Below are positions 33,860 to 42,254 of a DNA stretch of 64,000 bases, in pieces (position 1 is the stretch's first letter; every line of letters begins with the position of its first letter). Source of the stretch: an uncultured Candidatus Saccharibacteria bacterium (lineage in GTDB: Bacteria; Patescibacteriota; Saccharimonadia; Saccharimonadales; Saccharimonadaceae); assembly GCA_948288625.1 (NCBI GenBank), contig CAOHYA010000001.1, forward strand, positions 434,001-498,000, in the 5' to 3' direction. A model generated the notes under the pieces. The model ran no database searches. It had not been told where the DNA came from and worked only from the letters and a program-made list of their open reading frames with translations. The position numbers were made by a program, and so were the translations under genes.

Positions 33860-35041
33860 ATGAGTTTAATTAGTCGACAAGGTATTGTAGCCCGACGGAA
33901 AACTACTGTCATTCCGCCCACGGGCGATCCTGACGCTATTTTTAAACCTATTTCCTATGGATCATTAGCTGCTGCTCGTACAGCCTTAGGCGCGCCGACC
34001 GACGCTAATTATGTGATGTGGAACCATGACGGGCAGTCGCTCGAAGAAGTATTCGCAAGTTTAGGGAGTAACGATATCTTGGTATTACCTGAACGTGCTG
34101 AGCCCTATCCGATCGATTCATCCAACGGGTTTATGGCTTCGGGCGTGAAAGAGATCAGCGGTCCAAATGGGACGCGCACTCCTATCGTGAGCAATAGCCG
34201 TCTATGGTTTGCCATGTGCCGGGCCCGACGCGGCGTTATCGGCCTCGGCCCTGGCGCCGTCATCGAACCGACGAATTCAGGCTGGACGGCTCCTCCGCAG
34301 CCAAGGCCGATGTACTGGTACAATATGGCTGGTCAGCAACAAGCCGAGCTCATTGGTGCTCAGTGCGTGTTGATGGAGGTCGACAACCCGAGCCCATTCT
34401 TCGCCAACTTTACCATGAAAGGCCGCGACTTTGGCGGCGTCGCATACAACGGTGTCAGCCTGCCTGCGAATAATAACGGTGTCGTGAAGCGTATTCATTT
34501 CAACCAGTCATGGCGTGGGTTCGAAAGCGTTCCGAATGGTGAAACCGGCGCCATAAAATTCTTACGAAATTATTATACGATTGAAAATTGCCTTTTCACT
34601 CCCCATCCTACCAACGGTCCAAGCCCGATCATGTGGAACATAACTGACGGTGGCGTCATGAGGAACGTCAAGGTAACGAAGCACGACATCGGTATGATTA
34701 CGTTTTGGCGATGTTTGGGCCTTAATACCTTCGAAAACGTCTACACTGATAGTAATAAGGTCGCCATTAACCTTGAAGAGGAAGCGGCTGGCTTTCAGTT
34801 GAATTGGACGGGCGGTGCCATGCACATCGAAGATAATTTGAATGGTTTTCACCTTAATATGAATCCATCGGGTGGATCTCAAAAAATTAACCTTAGAAAT
34901 ATAGACGTTTCTCTTAATGGATATACCCCCGGCACGCTGTGCGCTCAGGTCTATACGACGGCGAATACCCAAAAACGGAGCGACGTCACCTGGGATGGCG
35001 GCACGATCTCATACCTCCCTGCCTCACGCTGGATCGATTAG
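33860..35041 (+). CDS. parallel beta-helix protein (pectate-lyase/tail-spike-like), copy 2
   Basis: A tandem paralogue of the preceding gene, also 393 residues, starting MSLISRQGIVARRKT and ending in the same KRSDVTWDGG...LPASRWID. Differences cluster in the solenoid loops (for example ECMLMEVDNPSPFF-like region and NQSWRGF), as expected if the two recognise related but different glycans. It has its own strong site GGAGGAAG before the ATG and is not coupled to an adaptor gene; it may use the adaptor upstream of copy 1. No signal peptide. Confidence 0.75.
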   Translation: MSLISRQGIVARRKTTVIPPTGDPDAIFKPISYGSLAAARTALGAPTDANYVMWNHDGQSLEEVFASLGSNDILVLPERAEPYPIDSSNGFMASGVKEISGPNGTRTPIVSNSRLWFAMCRARRGVIGLGPGAVIEPTNSGWTAPPQPRPMYWYNMAGQQQAELIGAQCVLMEVDNPSPFFANFTMKGRDFGGVAYNGVSLPANNNGVVKRIHFNQSWRGFESVPNGETGAIKFLRNYYTIENCLFTPHPTNGPSPIMWNITDGGVMRNVKVTKHDIGMITFWRCLGLNTFENVYTDSNKVAINLEEEAAGFQLNWTGGAMHIEDNLNGFHLNMNPSGGSQKINLRNIDVSLNGYTPGTLCAQVYTTANTQKRSDVTWDGGTISYLPASRWID

Positions 35042-35081
35042 TGCACAGCTGAGATCACTTTCTATTTCGATACAAATATGA

Positions 35082-35087
35082 TATAAT
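35082..35087 (+). promoter_or_regulatory. -10 promoter box upstream of the GNAT-like gene
   Basis: TATAAT at 35082-35087 in an A/T-rich stretch gives a leader of about 42 bases with a GAGG ribosome site. Confidence 0.5.
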
Positions 35088-35134
35088 ATATACCATACTT
35101 CATTCGGAGTTGTACCCAATAGTGAGGAATGAGC

Positions 35135-35734
35135 ATGTCATTTCAACGAGGTCTCGAATACATCGAGACGATCGAACCGACCTTCGATAACGCCAGGGCG
35201 ATTCAGGAGCTGACGCTTCAGGATGTTCGTGTCGGTCGCTTCAGCGAACCGTTGAAGTTGGCGGATCCCGCCAATACGGAAATGGTTGCCATACAGCAAC
35301 AAAAACTGCGTGACCATCCGGAACGCTACAGCGGGTACGTCAAGGACGGCCAGCTGGTAGCGTACATCAAGCAGAACCACTGGACGATCGCGGATGAACT
35401 TCCGTTCGTCTCTGGACGTCCCGCCGCTGCGCTGAGGTTCACACGGGCGCTTCGCTTGAACCCTTCGTTCGGTCAATGGGGTATCTTCGGGCTCGTTGCT
35501 TCCGAGGACCTTCCGGCTGGTGAGCGTCAGGGGGTTCTCACGAGCCTCCTGCGATCCACCTTCACCGATCCTCAAACCGGCAAACCTCGGAAGGTGAACG
35601 TGGTCATTCACGATAACGACCCCCTTCTGAGCATCGCTGAGCGGTATGGGTTCGTTAAATACGGGAAGAAAGCTCCGGCAGCTGGCGCTCCGGGTCTCGA
35701 CCAGTTTCGTTATCAACGCCTGGCTTCTCATTAA
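35135..35734 (+). CDS. GNAT-like acetyltransferase-fold protein
   Basis: About 199 residues. The pattern of a GNAT fold is visible: NARAIQELTLQDVRVG near the start, a central strand WGIFGLVASEDLPAGERQGV where motif A and the acetyl-CoA loop would be, LLRSTF, and NVVIHDNDPLLSIAERYGFVKYGKK, the typical C-terminal 'N..a..lYek.GF' block. The ATG at 35135 fits the GAGG spacing better than the one six bases earlier. The gene is GC-richer than the beta-helix genes before it. Substrate unknown. Confidence 0.7.
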   Translation: MSFQRGLEYIETIEPTFDNARAIQELTLQDVRVGRFSEPLKLADPANTEMVAIQQQKLRDHPERYSGYVKDGQLVAYIKQNHWTIADELPFVSGRPAAALRFTRALRLNPSFGQWGIFGLVASEDLPAGERQGVLTSLLRSTFTDPQTGKPRKVNVVIHDNDPLLSIAERYGFVKYGKKAPAAGAPGLDQFRYQRLASH

Positions 35735-35775
35735 CGGGTACGCCCGTCGAAAAGGTTTGAAGAAATTTTTCTTCA

Positions 35776-35796
35776 CCGCTTCGGCGGGCCTTTTCG
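35776..35796 (+). terminator. weak hairpin terminator with UUCG loop
   Basis: CCGC-TTCG-GCGG (35776-35787) followed by GCCTTTTCG; the stem is short but the UUCG tetraloop is very stable. Confidence 0.45.
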
Positions 35797-35903
35797 TATG
35801 CCTTTCGTCCTTTTGGACTCATCAGTATATCTTTCAGATATAGAGGCAGTGGCGAGCCGGTGTTCCGAGGGTTACTCGTACTTACCGGCTCGCCGTCGCT
35901 TTA

Positions 35904-37595
35904 CTACTCTTTCGAACGGGTGTTCAATTCGTCGACCAGCCCCGAAAGGCAGTCGGCCAGTTGTTGGTCCGTCAGGGTTGATGGGTTGTTGCAGCCCGTT
36001 GCGTCCGAAGGTGCGGGCGAACCCTCACCTTCGATCGGAACTTCCTGATCCGTACCTGTTTCGACATCGATGACACGCGGTTCGATCCGCGCATCCACGT
36101 CGACGTCGATTCGGTACTTCACGCGTCCGCCGATCTCGCCGAAGACCTGCCACTGAGTATCGGTCACCGGCAGGAATTCGACGATGTTGCCGCTGGCGGC
36201 TTCACCACAGAAGTTCGTGTCGGCCTCACAAAGTGAGGATTTCACGCGCTTCAACAGATCATCTTGGTTGACCACGCGAATGTCATCTTCGTTCAGCACG
36301 TAGACAACTTGAGGGTTCAACTTCGAGGCGGAAATCTCATCCGCCGGAATGATCGAATACGCGATGAGCGTCTGCGACGATGTCGATTGCGGCTTGAGCG
36401 GGGTTACCCAGTACAAACGTCCGTCCGCCTCATTCTTCATGAGGTAGTTGGAATTGTTGCCGGCCTGCGACTCCACGTTCGTGACGTCGAAACCGAAGTG
36501 CTCGTTGACGCTTTGCCAGAAATCCGCCGCCCAATCGAGCGAGTCGCGCTGGCTGTCAACCAGACGCTGCGGATATACCGGCCCGGGAAATTCCCCAGCC
36601 TTGACCTTGGTGTGCATGTTCAAGACGGGGGTGCCGTCCGGCGACCCCTCGATGGTGATTACGCCTCCGGCCGTGTCGATTGTTCGCATGTCGGTCGATG
36701 AAAGGTTGACGCCGGGAATTACGATGATCGGTTTCTCACCGTCGCAATAACCCCACATATCACTCTCGTCGTAGTAGAACGACGAGTAGGTACCTGCCAC
36801 CGTGTTCCACAGGTTCTTGTCGTACATACCGTTGAAGGCTTTGTTCAGCGCGTATTCGCCCGTGAAACGGCAAGTGGCAATGCGATCACCCGTACCGTTC
36901 CACGACGAAACACCGTAGATGTTCTGCTGGTTGGCACCATTGCGAATCGCCGTCCAGACGCCCAACTTCCCTTCTCCGTACAAGTACGTGACGGTATCGT
37001 CCATGACGTCGGTGTTATTGACCGCGTCGCCTGTCTTGGTGATCACGTTGAGCGCGCCCGTTGCTGAAGCGACGCGCGGCACCCAAGATGTCGGCAATTC
37101 GCCTTGTTCGACTTCGACCCGCAGCGAACCGTTGTCGGCATACTTCTTCAGTATGCTCGGCAAGTTCTCGGTATCCGAGGTCTTGAAGGTGGTCGTGGTG
37201 AGGTAGTAATCGGAGGCCAGGATGTCGTTCGTGATACCCTTGCCGACCCCCAATCCAACCGTACCGAGAACCATGAGGACTGCGAGAGTCCACGAAATTC
37301 CGATGATGCCGGCCGAGTAGTCGCGATTGTAGGCGTAACTCAGGATCATGACTGCCAACAGTATCGACAGCAGAATCCAGAAAGCCGGTGTGGGAATGCC
37401 ACCCGGAAACAGGGACGAATGAATCATGCCCAGTGTATCTCGCCACATCACTGCGGCCGAGTCCGGCCAGATTTCCGCCACCAGCAGACCGATCAGCCAG
37501 ATGATAACCAGTACCGCAATGATTGCGGCGGTTACCGCCAGCGGAATCAGTACCGCGTAAGCGAAAGTGCTTCGACGGTCGTTATAATACGACAT
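35904..37595 (-). CDS. membrane protein with large external domain, 563 aa
   Basis: Three to four N-terminal helices (AYAVLIPLAVTAAIIAVLVIIWLIGLLVA, FWILLSILLAVMILSYAY, IGISWTLAVLMVLGTVGLGVG) are followed by about 430 residues with six or more cysteines (ATCRFTG, WGYCDGE, SSLCEADTNFCGEA, TGCNNPS), likely disulfide-bonded outside the cell. The repeated words 'YWVTPLKPQ' and 'PIIVIPGVNL' suggest a beta-rich globular domain; no family is recognised. The ATG at 37595 follows AAGGAG by six bases. Codon use is GC-rich. Its size and topology suggest a conserved envelope protein of this lineage. Confidence 0.75.
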   Translation of the reverse strand: MSYYNDRRSTFAYAVLIPLAVTAAIIAVLVIIWLIGLLVAEIWPDSAAVMWRDTLGMIHSSLFPGGIPTPAFWILLSILLAVMILSYAYNRDYSAGIIGISWTLAVLMVLGTVGLGVGKGITNDILASDYYLTTTTFKTSDTENLPSILKKYADNGSLRVEVEQGELPTSWVPRVASATGALNVITKTGDAVNNTDVMDDTVTYLYGEGKLGVWTAIRNGANQQNIYGVSSWNGTGDRIATCRFTGEYALNKAFNGMYDKNLWNTVAGTYSSFYYDESDMWGYCDGEKPIIVIPGVNLSSTDMRTIDTAGGVITIEGSPDGTPVLNMHTKVKAGEFPGPVYPQRLVDSQRDSLDWAADFWQSVNEHFGFDVTNVESQAGNNSNYLMKNEADGRLYWVTPLKPQSTSSQTLIAYSIIPADEISASKLNPQVVYVLNEDDIRVVNQDDLLKRVKSSLCEADTNFCGEAASGNIVEFLPVTDTQWQVFGEIGGRVKYRIDVDVDARIEPRVIDVETGTDQEVPIEGEGSPAPSDATGCNNPSTLTDQQLADCLSGLVDELNTRSKE

Positions 37596-37744
37596 GTATC
37601 TCCTTGGGTTGGTGTGAGTAGAATGTAAAGCTGCGAGGATAACCAATACGTTAAGGTATTCCTTTTTATATTATATCACAAAATAGTAAATAATTCAATT
37701 ATTTACCTCCGTATCTATGGGTAAAAATTTGCTATAGTATTGAT

Positions 37745-38317
37745 ATGAAAGTTAATTATGTCACCACAAACACGATGAAATTCGAGGTGGCTCAAGCTTA
37801 TTTCGATAAACTCTCCGACGACTATGAATTAGTACAGTATAAAATTGACACGCCCGAAATCCAGAGCACTTCTACCATTGATATCGCGAGGCAATCAGCG
37901 CTTTGGGCGGCTAAAGAAACAGGCGAAATATGCATAAAAATGGACGCTGGTTTCTTCATAAATGCACTTAAAGGCTTTCCAGGCCCGTTCATAAAATACG
38001 TTAACGATTGGTTAACTCAGGAAGAATTTCTCGCCTTGTTATCGAATAAAGACGATCGCAGCGCTTATTTCGAGGACGCAACGGCCGTAGCTTTTCCGGA
38101 CGGTCGCTCGGAGGTATTCAGCTTAAAGACATATGGCTCAGTATCCACGCAAATAAACCCGGTAAGCGACAAATGGCCCGCTAACCTTCTATTTATACCA
38201 GAAGGTCACACTGAAGCGCTTGGCTTTCTCAGTCCTGAAGAACAAAATAAATTTTGGGGTGACGGTAATTGGCCGCAAGTAATTCAGTTTTTAGAAAGCT
38301 ACGCGCATGAAGCTTAA
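37745..38317 (+). CDS. HAM1/RdgB-like non-canonical purine NTP pyrophosphatase
   Basis: A 190-residue protein with the signature of inosine/xanthosine triphosphate pyrophosphatases. It starts with KVNYVTTNTMKFEVAQAYF (family 'i.faT.N..K..e'), then DTPEIQSTSTIDIARQSALWAAKETG, and the DAGFFINALKGFPGPFIKYV block (family 'DsGL.v.aL.G.PGvySary'), where the catalytic Asp lies. The C-terminal 'T.HR.Ra' block is not clear, so substrate range may differ. TATAGT six bases before the ATG predicts a leaderless mRNA. The next gene overlaps by 11 bases. Confidence 0.85.
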   Translation: MKVNYVTTNTMKFEVAQAYFDKLSDDYELVQYKIDTPEIQSTSTIDIARQSALWAAKETGEICIKMDAGFFINALKGFPGPFIKYVNDWLTQEEFLALLSNKDDRSAYFEDATAVAFPDGRSEVFSLKTYGSVSTQINPVSDKWPANLLFIPEGHTEALGFLSPEEQNKFWGDGNWPQVIQFLESYAHEA

Positions 38318-38747
38318 CCGTCTGACAAAGTACTTCTTTGTTGTCGTTCACCTTTTCGTCGCGATAATCATGCTATGGCACGCCATAAACGTTAATTTGG
38401 AAAATTACGGGCTACTAGCACTGATGGCTTGTTTGGTTATATTCGCATACTGCCTTACGACAGTTACTAAAATAGTGAGAACTGGGATAATTGATCGGTA
38501 TACTTTTGTTTTAAGCGTCGGAATATCAGTTGTAGTGGTAGCCTTTATCGGGTGGTATGGTATCGGGCTCATTTTGGACCTTTTACGTATGAGGTGCGAT
38601 TTTATCTTTAGTGAAAACGTCACATGTACTGTTTATCCTGTCGTTTTCGGGATTGGGTTAGTGTTGCACCCGTTCACGCTCATCACGGTGGCGTTTCTAA
38701 CGCTTCCCTCATTCGCCACTTCCCTCCCTAATCTCAGGCATAAATAA
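38307..38747 (+). CDS. four-helix membrane protein, 146 aa
   Basis: Four hydrophobic segments: YFFVVVHLFVAIIMLWHAI, YGLLALMACLVIFAYCLTTV, FVLSVGISVVVVAFIGWYGI and YPVVFGIGLVLHPFTLITVAF. Two cysteines flank a loop (RMRCDFIFSENVTCTVY), perhaps a disulfide outside. The start ATG lies within the last codons of the HAM1-like gene, so it is cotranslated with it. No family recognised. Confidence 0.65.
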   Translation: MKLNRLTKYFFVVVHLFVAIIMLWHAINVNLENYGLLALMACLVIFAYCLTTVTKIVRTGIIDRYTFVLSVGISVVVVAFIGWYGIGLILDLLRMRCDFIFSENVTCTVYPVVFGIGLVLHPFTLITVAFLTLPSFATSLPNLRHK

Positions 38748-38762
38748 TTCATAGAAATGCGA

Positions 38763-38822
38763 AACCCCGCCAGGCTCCGCTCAGGAGCCTGGAAGGGCTC
38801 ACACTTAGCGGCTAGCGGGGTT
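38763..38822 (-). terminator. nested hairpin terminator of the 117-aa gene
   Basis: AACCCCGC (38763-38770) pairs with GCGGGGTT (38815-38822), and inside lies CCAGGCTCC/GGAGCCTGG. On the minus strand the outer stem is followed by TTTCGCATTT. It overlaps the 3' end of the gene. Confidence 0.6.
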
Positions 38823-39158
38823 GAGGTACTCGATGGTCAGTACGGCCTGGTCCATCAAACCAAAGCTTCCTCGCTTCGGCAACGGAATAGACACACGCAC
38901 TGGCGGAAGGCTGTACTTGTTCTTGATCACCTGCGCGGCGTATGCTTCGGCGGCTTTGATATCTTTCGTCGTCCGTAGCTGACGGGTCGCAAAGAGGGAG
39001 AGCAAGGCGCTTCCTTCGAACTTCTTCTTCTTTTCGAGCGAAGCTTCCGCTCGTTCGACGAGCTTGGGAACTTCACTGTCGACCGAAACGGTCAGGAGTC
39101 GCCAATTCAACTCCTTTAAAGCACCCTTTCTTTCTTGAACTTTGTTTGCACCTGACAT
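38805..39158 (-). CDS. hypothetical protein, 117 aa
   Basis: A basic, mostly helical protein (RKGALKELNWRLLTV, VPKLVERAEASLEKKKKFEG, KDIKAAEAYAAQVIKNKY) ending in a beta segment SIPLPKRGSFGLMDQAVLTIEYLN. GGAAAG lies a few bases before the ATG. GC-rich codon use and a neat terminator mark it as one of the leadered class. No family is recognised and there is no membrane segment. Confidence 0.7.
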   Translation of the reverse strand: MSGANKVQERKGALKELNWRLLTVSVDSEVPKLVERAEASLEKKKKFEGSALLSLFATRQLRTTKDIKAAEAYAAQVIKNKYSLPPVRVSIPLPKRGSFGLMDQAVLTIEYLNPASR

Positions 39159-39237
39159 TGCTTTCCATTCTCTAGGTTAAAACCGACAAAGTACAGCAAT
39201 AACGTTATGATACCACTTATACCCTAATAGTCAAATT

Positions 39238-40209
39238 TTACACGCTGTTATTGGCGAAAGCCAATGCGTATTCTGCCCAGAACTCACCTGCGTTCGGTGC
39301 ATTGGTGCTAAAGATTGTATTTTGGGCGGCAGTCGGAAAGTTTCCGTCTGACTCGCCGGCGGTTTTTATCCATAATAACGCCGCACAATGTGGTTGGCCG
39401 GTTGGAATCCGCGGAGATAACCCAAGTGATCTTCCTGGTGGGTTACACCAGGGTTGATTAGTCGAATACCACGGGTTCGCACCGGGATAGTCCGGGGTAA
39501 GGGACCCATTTCCGTTGCGGCTGGTGTCGACGACGAATTTTTTAGCAGTTACTCCCAGGGCGTTCAGTGCTTGAATATATTCATTTCCTCGCTCATAGCA
39601 CGATTGTAAGTAGTTGAAGGCTGAAGTGTTGATCGAAAAACCGTCGGCGGTAGCTATGTTTGCTTTCTGTAAGCGTTCAGCTGCGGCTGCCGGTTCTACC
39701 CACATGCCCATATCGATATAGAGTTTAACGTTCGGACATTGTTTCAGACGAGTGACCGCTCCCGATATGAGGGAGTATCGCCGGTTCTGGGCGGCAGTAT
39801 CAAGATCTCCGATGAGGCCAAGCGCATCGGGCTCAAGAATCACAAATGCCTGAGCGGAACCAATTCCGCTTGCGACGCCGTTGATCCAGTCATAGTACTG
39901 CTGATCGGTTTGAAACCCGCCGGCGGAAAAATTGCCATTATCCCTAAATGGAATCGCATACAGCACGTAGAGTAATGTCGCGCCTTGGGCATTTGCTTTA
40001 TCAGTCGTAATGACCGACTGCGGGTTCGAGGTCCAATCCCCTAGCCAGCTTGCCGTCGCGTAAGCGCTCAGCTTAGCAAGCTGCGGATACTCTTGTACGT
40101 GCGCCGAAACGTTGGTGGGCTTTTTGTATAAGTTCAAACTACTCGCAGAAACCCCTGTAAGCAACGGTTTTCTGAGTAATGAGTGTGAGCGACGAGTTCT
40201 CAGGCTCAT
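39238..40209 (-). CDS. glycoside hydrolase family 6 (cellulase/cellobiohydrolase)
   Basis: A 323-residue GH6 enzyme, hydrolysing beta-1,4-glucan with inversion. GH6 blocks are intact: LYVLYAIPFRDNGNFSAGG (Asp of the active-site loop), FVILEPDALG (catalytic acid Asp), KLYIDMGMW, FVVDTSRNGNG, WCNPPGRSLG and LLWIKTAGESDG (second catalytic-site Asp). The catalytic domain has almost normal length (about 290 residues). The N-terminus (MSLRTRRSHSLLRKPLLTG) is basic without a signal peptide, an oddity for an enzyme whose substrate is outside the cell. It overlaps the adaptor gene by four bases (ATGA), as the beta-helix gene at 32622 does. Confidence 0.9.
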   Translation of the reverse strand: MSLRTRRSHSLLRKPLLTGVSASSLNLYKKPTNVSAHVQEYPQLAKLSAYATASWLGDWTSNPQSVITTDKANAQGATLLYVLYAIPFRDNGNFSAGGFQTDQQYYDWINGVASGIGSAQAFVILEPDALGLIGDLDTAAQNRRYSLISGAVTRLKQCPNVKLYIDMGMWVEPAAAAERLQKANIATADGFSINTSAFNYLQSCYERGNEYIQALNALGVTAKKFVVDTSRNGNGSLTPDYPGANPWYSTNQPWCNPPGRSLGLSPRIPTGQPHCAALLWIKTAGESDGNFPTAAQNTIFSTNAPNAGEFWAEYALAFANNSV

Positions 40210-40643
40210 GCTATGTCGCCGCTGACATGCCAATTATTGGCACCGGCACGGCGACGTAACGCGATCGAAGAGCCCTGCGCTCTTGTTCGAAACGTCGTTG
40301 CAGGTAAGAATGTCACTCCTCCGGCACCTTCTACGGTTACTTGGCCCGTTCCCACCTGAACTATTTCAAGTAAAGTGCCATGGCTGAAGATATCAATTGG
40401 AATGGTTACCGTTTGGGCTGACGTAGAATCGATCTCGATCGCCTTGCCTTCATCGGTAAGTACAGGGGTGTAATTGCCTGTCTGAACATTGCTCAGTACA
40501 CGTTCCGGTCCGCCGTATGTGTTCTTCCATTTTTGGGTTGAAGGATCGTATCCTAAAAGTTCATTGGCCATCGGGTTGCTTAAGGAAACATCGTTACTCG
40601 ATGCGATTGAACCACCTCCATTACCTCCGCTTCCAAACCCCAA
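40206..40643 (-). CDS. phage tail-fibre-like beta module, second copy (adaptor for GH6)
   Basis: A 145-residue homologue of the protein at 32188: MGFGSGGNGGGSIASSNDVS, then ANELLGYDPSTQKWKN, then the beta domain YTPVLTDEGKAIEIDSTSAQ, LLEIVQVGTGQVTVEGAGGV and IALRRRAGANNWHVSGDIA. Same length, same Gly-rich head, same end (RRRA.NNW.VSGDI against RKRATNTWLVVGDL). Coupled by ATGA to the GH6 gene. The repetition of this gene pair with different enzymes argues that the adaptor serves export, surface docking or trimerisation of enzymes that lack signal peptides. Confidence 0.72.
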   Translation of the reverse strand: MGFGSGGNGGGSIASSNDVSLSNPMANELLGYDPSTQKWKNTYGGPERVLSNVQTGNYTPVLTDEGKAIEIDSTSAQTVTIPIDIFSHGTLLEIVQVGTGQVTVEGAGGVTFLPATTFRTRAQGSSIALRRRAGANNWHVSGDIA

Positions 40644-40876
40644 AGCAACTCCTCTTATGTAAGCATTTACCTAATACGAAAAGTATAGCACAAGCACTAC
40701 GAGCGAGTATAGGAACGATCCGTTGACTGAGAGTCATTTCGAACGATAGGATGAAAATGGCAGTAGAGAAAGATACGGGAGCCTGGGGCACTTTGCTTTT
40801 TAACAAGTAAAGCCCCGTTCCCTACAAGGAGCGTGGCTCGACTTGTAATGAACAAGGCTTAATGTGTTGCGTAGTG

Positions 40877-41026
40877 CTACGAGCGCTTACCGCGCTCACC
40901 GGTGTCTGAGTTGGCTTCGGCCTTGCGGGACCGTGCGTTGGCGATCCTTACTTCGGCCTTTTGCTTCTTCTCTACTCGGTTGGCATTGTAGCGAATGTGC
41001 TTCATGTCTCCCGTGACGTTTCCCAT
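40877..41026 (-). CDS. small basic protein, 49 aa
   Basis: A 49-residue frame MGNVTGDMKHIRYNANRVEK... rich in Lys, Arg and Ala ends GERGKRS. AAAGG lies seven bases before the ATG, and an imperfect hairpin near 40800-40855 follows the stop. Codon use is GC-rich like that of other leadered genes here. It is probably a nucleic-acid- or ribosome-associated small protein, but no family is recognised. Confidence 0.55.
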   Translation of the reverse strand: MGNVTGDMKHIRYNANRVEKKQKAEVRIANARSRKAEANSDTGERGKRS

Positions 41027-41133
41027 TGATAGCCTTTCGGTAGTGAACGGTCATTTCGCATGTACGACTTTTAAATCATACAACTTTATTTTAAAGATAC
41101 AAATACATTTCATAATAAGTGGCCTGATATGCT

Positions 41134-41165
41134 AAACAAAAAACTCCGCCTTGTGCAGGGCGGAG
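41134..41165 (-). terminator. intrinsic terminator of the LPVTG gene
   Basis: CTCCGCC/GGCGGAG (41144-41150, 41159-41165) with an eight-base loop. On the minus strand a run of T follows (TTTTTTGTTT). It also has T's on the plus side. Confidence 0.85.
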
Positions 41166-41186
41166 CTTTTTCGGATCAATGTATGA

Positions 41187-42254
41187 CTAGTTTTGCTTAC
41201 GGTTCATCAAAAAGTAAACGGAACCGTATGTCATCAAACCAAGTGCGAATGTCATCAACATTGAAGTGGCTGAAGACGCACCACCGGTTACGGGAAGTTC
41301 CGTCACTGGTGGAATAGCTGATGCATTTCCCATGCCCATTTCTTCTTGAGCAGGTGGAGTCACGACTGGTGGGGTGACAACTGGCGGAGTTACGACCGGA
41401 GGGGTGACAACTGGCGGAGTTACGACCGGAGGGTTGACGCCGCCGTTACCTTGGCATTCACCTGTCTTTTGGTAAATTTCACCGGCGATGAACTGGCTTC
41501 CATGGCCATTTTGTCCGACATAAGTAATTTCCGGAGCGTAGTAAAGGTCGACCTGAATGTTCTTACATGCTTCAGGAAGTGCGACGATAAGAATCGTTTG
41601 TCCGTTGGTACCGGCTTTCAATGTAGCTGATACGCTCTTGAACAATTGTTGCGGGTAAGAATATGGTGCGCCAAATCCTCCGCCGTTGTATTCGTCAAGC
41701 ATTGTGTATGATGACAAGAATACGGTGACATCGTTACAAAGTAGTTTGTCGTTCTTCGTGACGATGCTATAGCTTTCCTTGCTGATCATTTTGACGTCAA
41801 GGTTGCTTAGGTTGTTTCCGTCGACACAGGTTGGTGCCGGTGGTTGGCATGGAGCTACTTGCGCATTTCGAGATACGGGCACGTCGTGGTTCGGTTCGAC
41901 GAATTCCGTTCGATTGTTAGGATCGGCGACATTATAGTATGTCGTAAAAGCGGTCGTACCAGGCACTGCGGTCACTTGACCTGTTCGGTTGTTTTCGACG
42001 TTGTTCCAAGTGAATGAAACCGCTGTCGCGTTTTCGTTGGTCACTTCCCAACGTGATGTCGCAGTTATAGCGTCGGAACAGATAGGTACGAATGAAAGTA
42101 CCTTGGCTTGTTCTTGGTGCTGAATGTTAGCCGACGCTCCCTCTGTCGTAGGTGTGGTAGCGGCAGACGTGTTACTAGTGGTGGCAAGCGCGAGGATCGT
42201 CATTGTGGCAAAGCCCGCAATGAACAATACCGTTGCATTGAACGGTGTGAACAT
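41187..42254 (-). CDS. LPxTG-type surface protein with PPVVT stalk
   Basis: A 355-residue secreted protein. A signal peptide (FNATVLFIAGFATMTILALATTSNTSA) is followed by a beta-rich domain (SRWEVTNENATAVSFTWNNVENNRTGQVTAVPGTTAF) and a second domain containing DVTVFLSSYTMLDEYNGG. A stalk of five PPVVT repeats leads to the sorting signal LPVTG, with a membrane helix (SMLMTFALGLMTYGSVYFLM) and tail NRKQN. This predicts sortase anchoring to a Gram-positive-type wall. AGGAG before the ATG. A terminator follows. Adhesin or wall protein of unknown partner. Confidence 0.85.
   Translation of the reverse strand: MFTPFNATVLFIAGFATMTILALATTSNTSAATTPTTEGASANIQHQEQAKVLSFVPICSDAITATSRWEVTNENATAVSFTWNNVENNRTGQVTAVPGTTAFTTYYNVADPNNRTEFVEPNHDVPVSRNAQVAPCQPPAPTCVDGNNLSNLDVKMISKESYSIVTKNDKLLCNDVTVFLSSYTMLDEYNGGGFGAPYSYPQQLFKSVSATLKAGTNGQTILIVALPEACKNIQVDLYYAPEITYVGQNGHGSQFIAGEIYQKTGECQGNGGVNPPVVTPPVVTPPVVTPPVVTPPVVTPPAQEEMGMGNASAIPPVTELPVTGGASSATSMLMTFALGLMTYGSVYFLMNRKQN
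41353..41433 (-). repeat. 15-bp tandem repeats encoding PPVVT
   Basis: Five near-identical 15-base units (alternating two versions, GGTGGGGTGACAAC-like and GGCGGAGTTACGAC-like on the plus strand) encode the Pro-rich stalk. Copy number is likely to vary between strains by slippage. Confidence 0.8.

Noticed and set aside
32188..40643. Intact prophage suggested by tail-fibre-like modules
   Set aside because: No capsid, terminase, portal, integrase or lysis genes lie between or around; only adaptor and enzyme genes are present.
41353..41433. Short direct repeats considered as a CRISPR-like array
   Set aside because: 15-bp in-frame units encode a PPVVT stalk, without spacers or cas genes.
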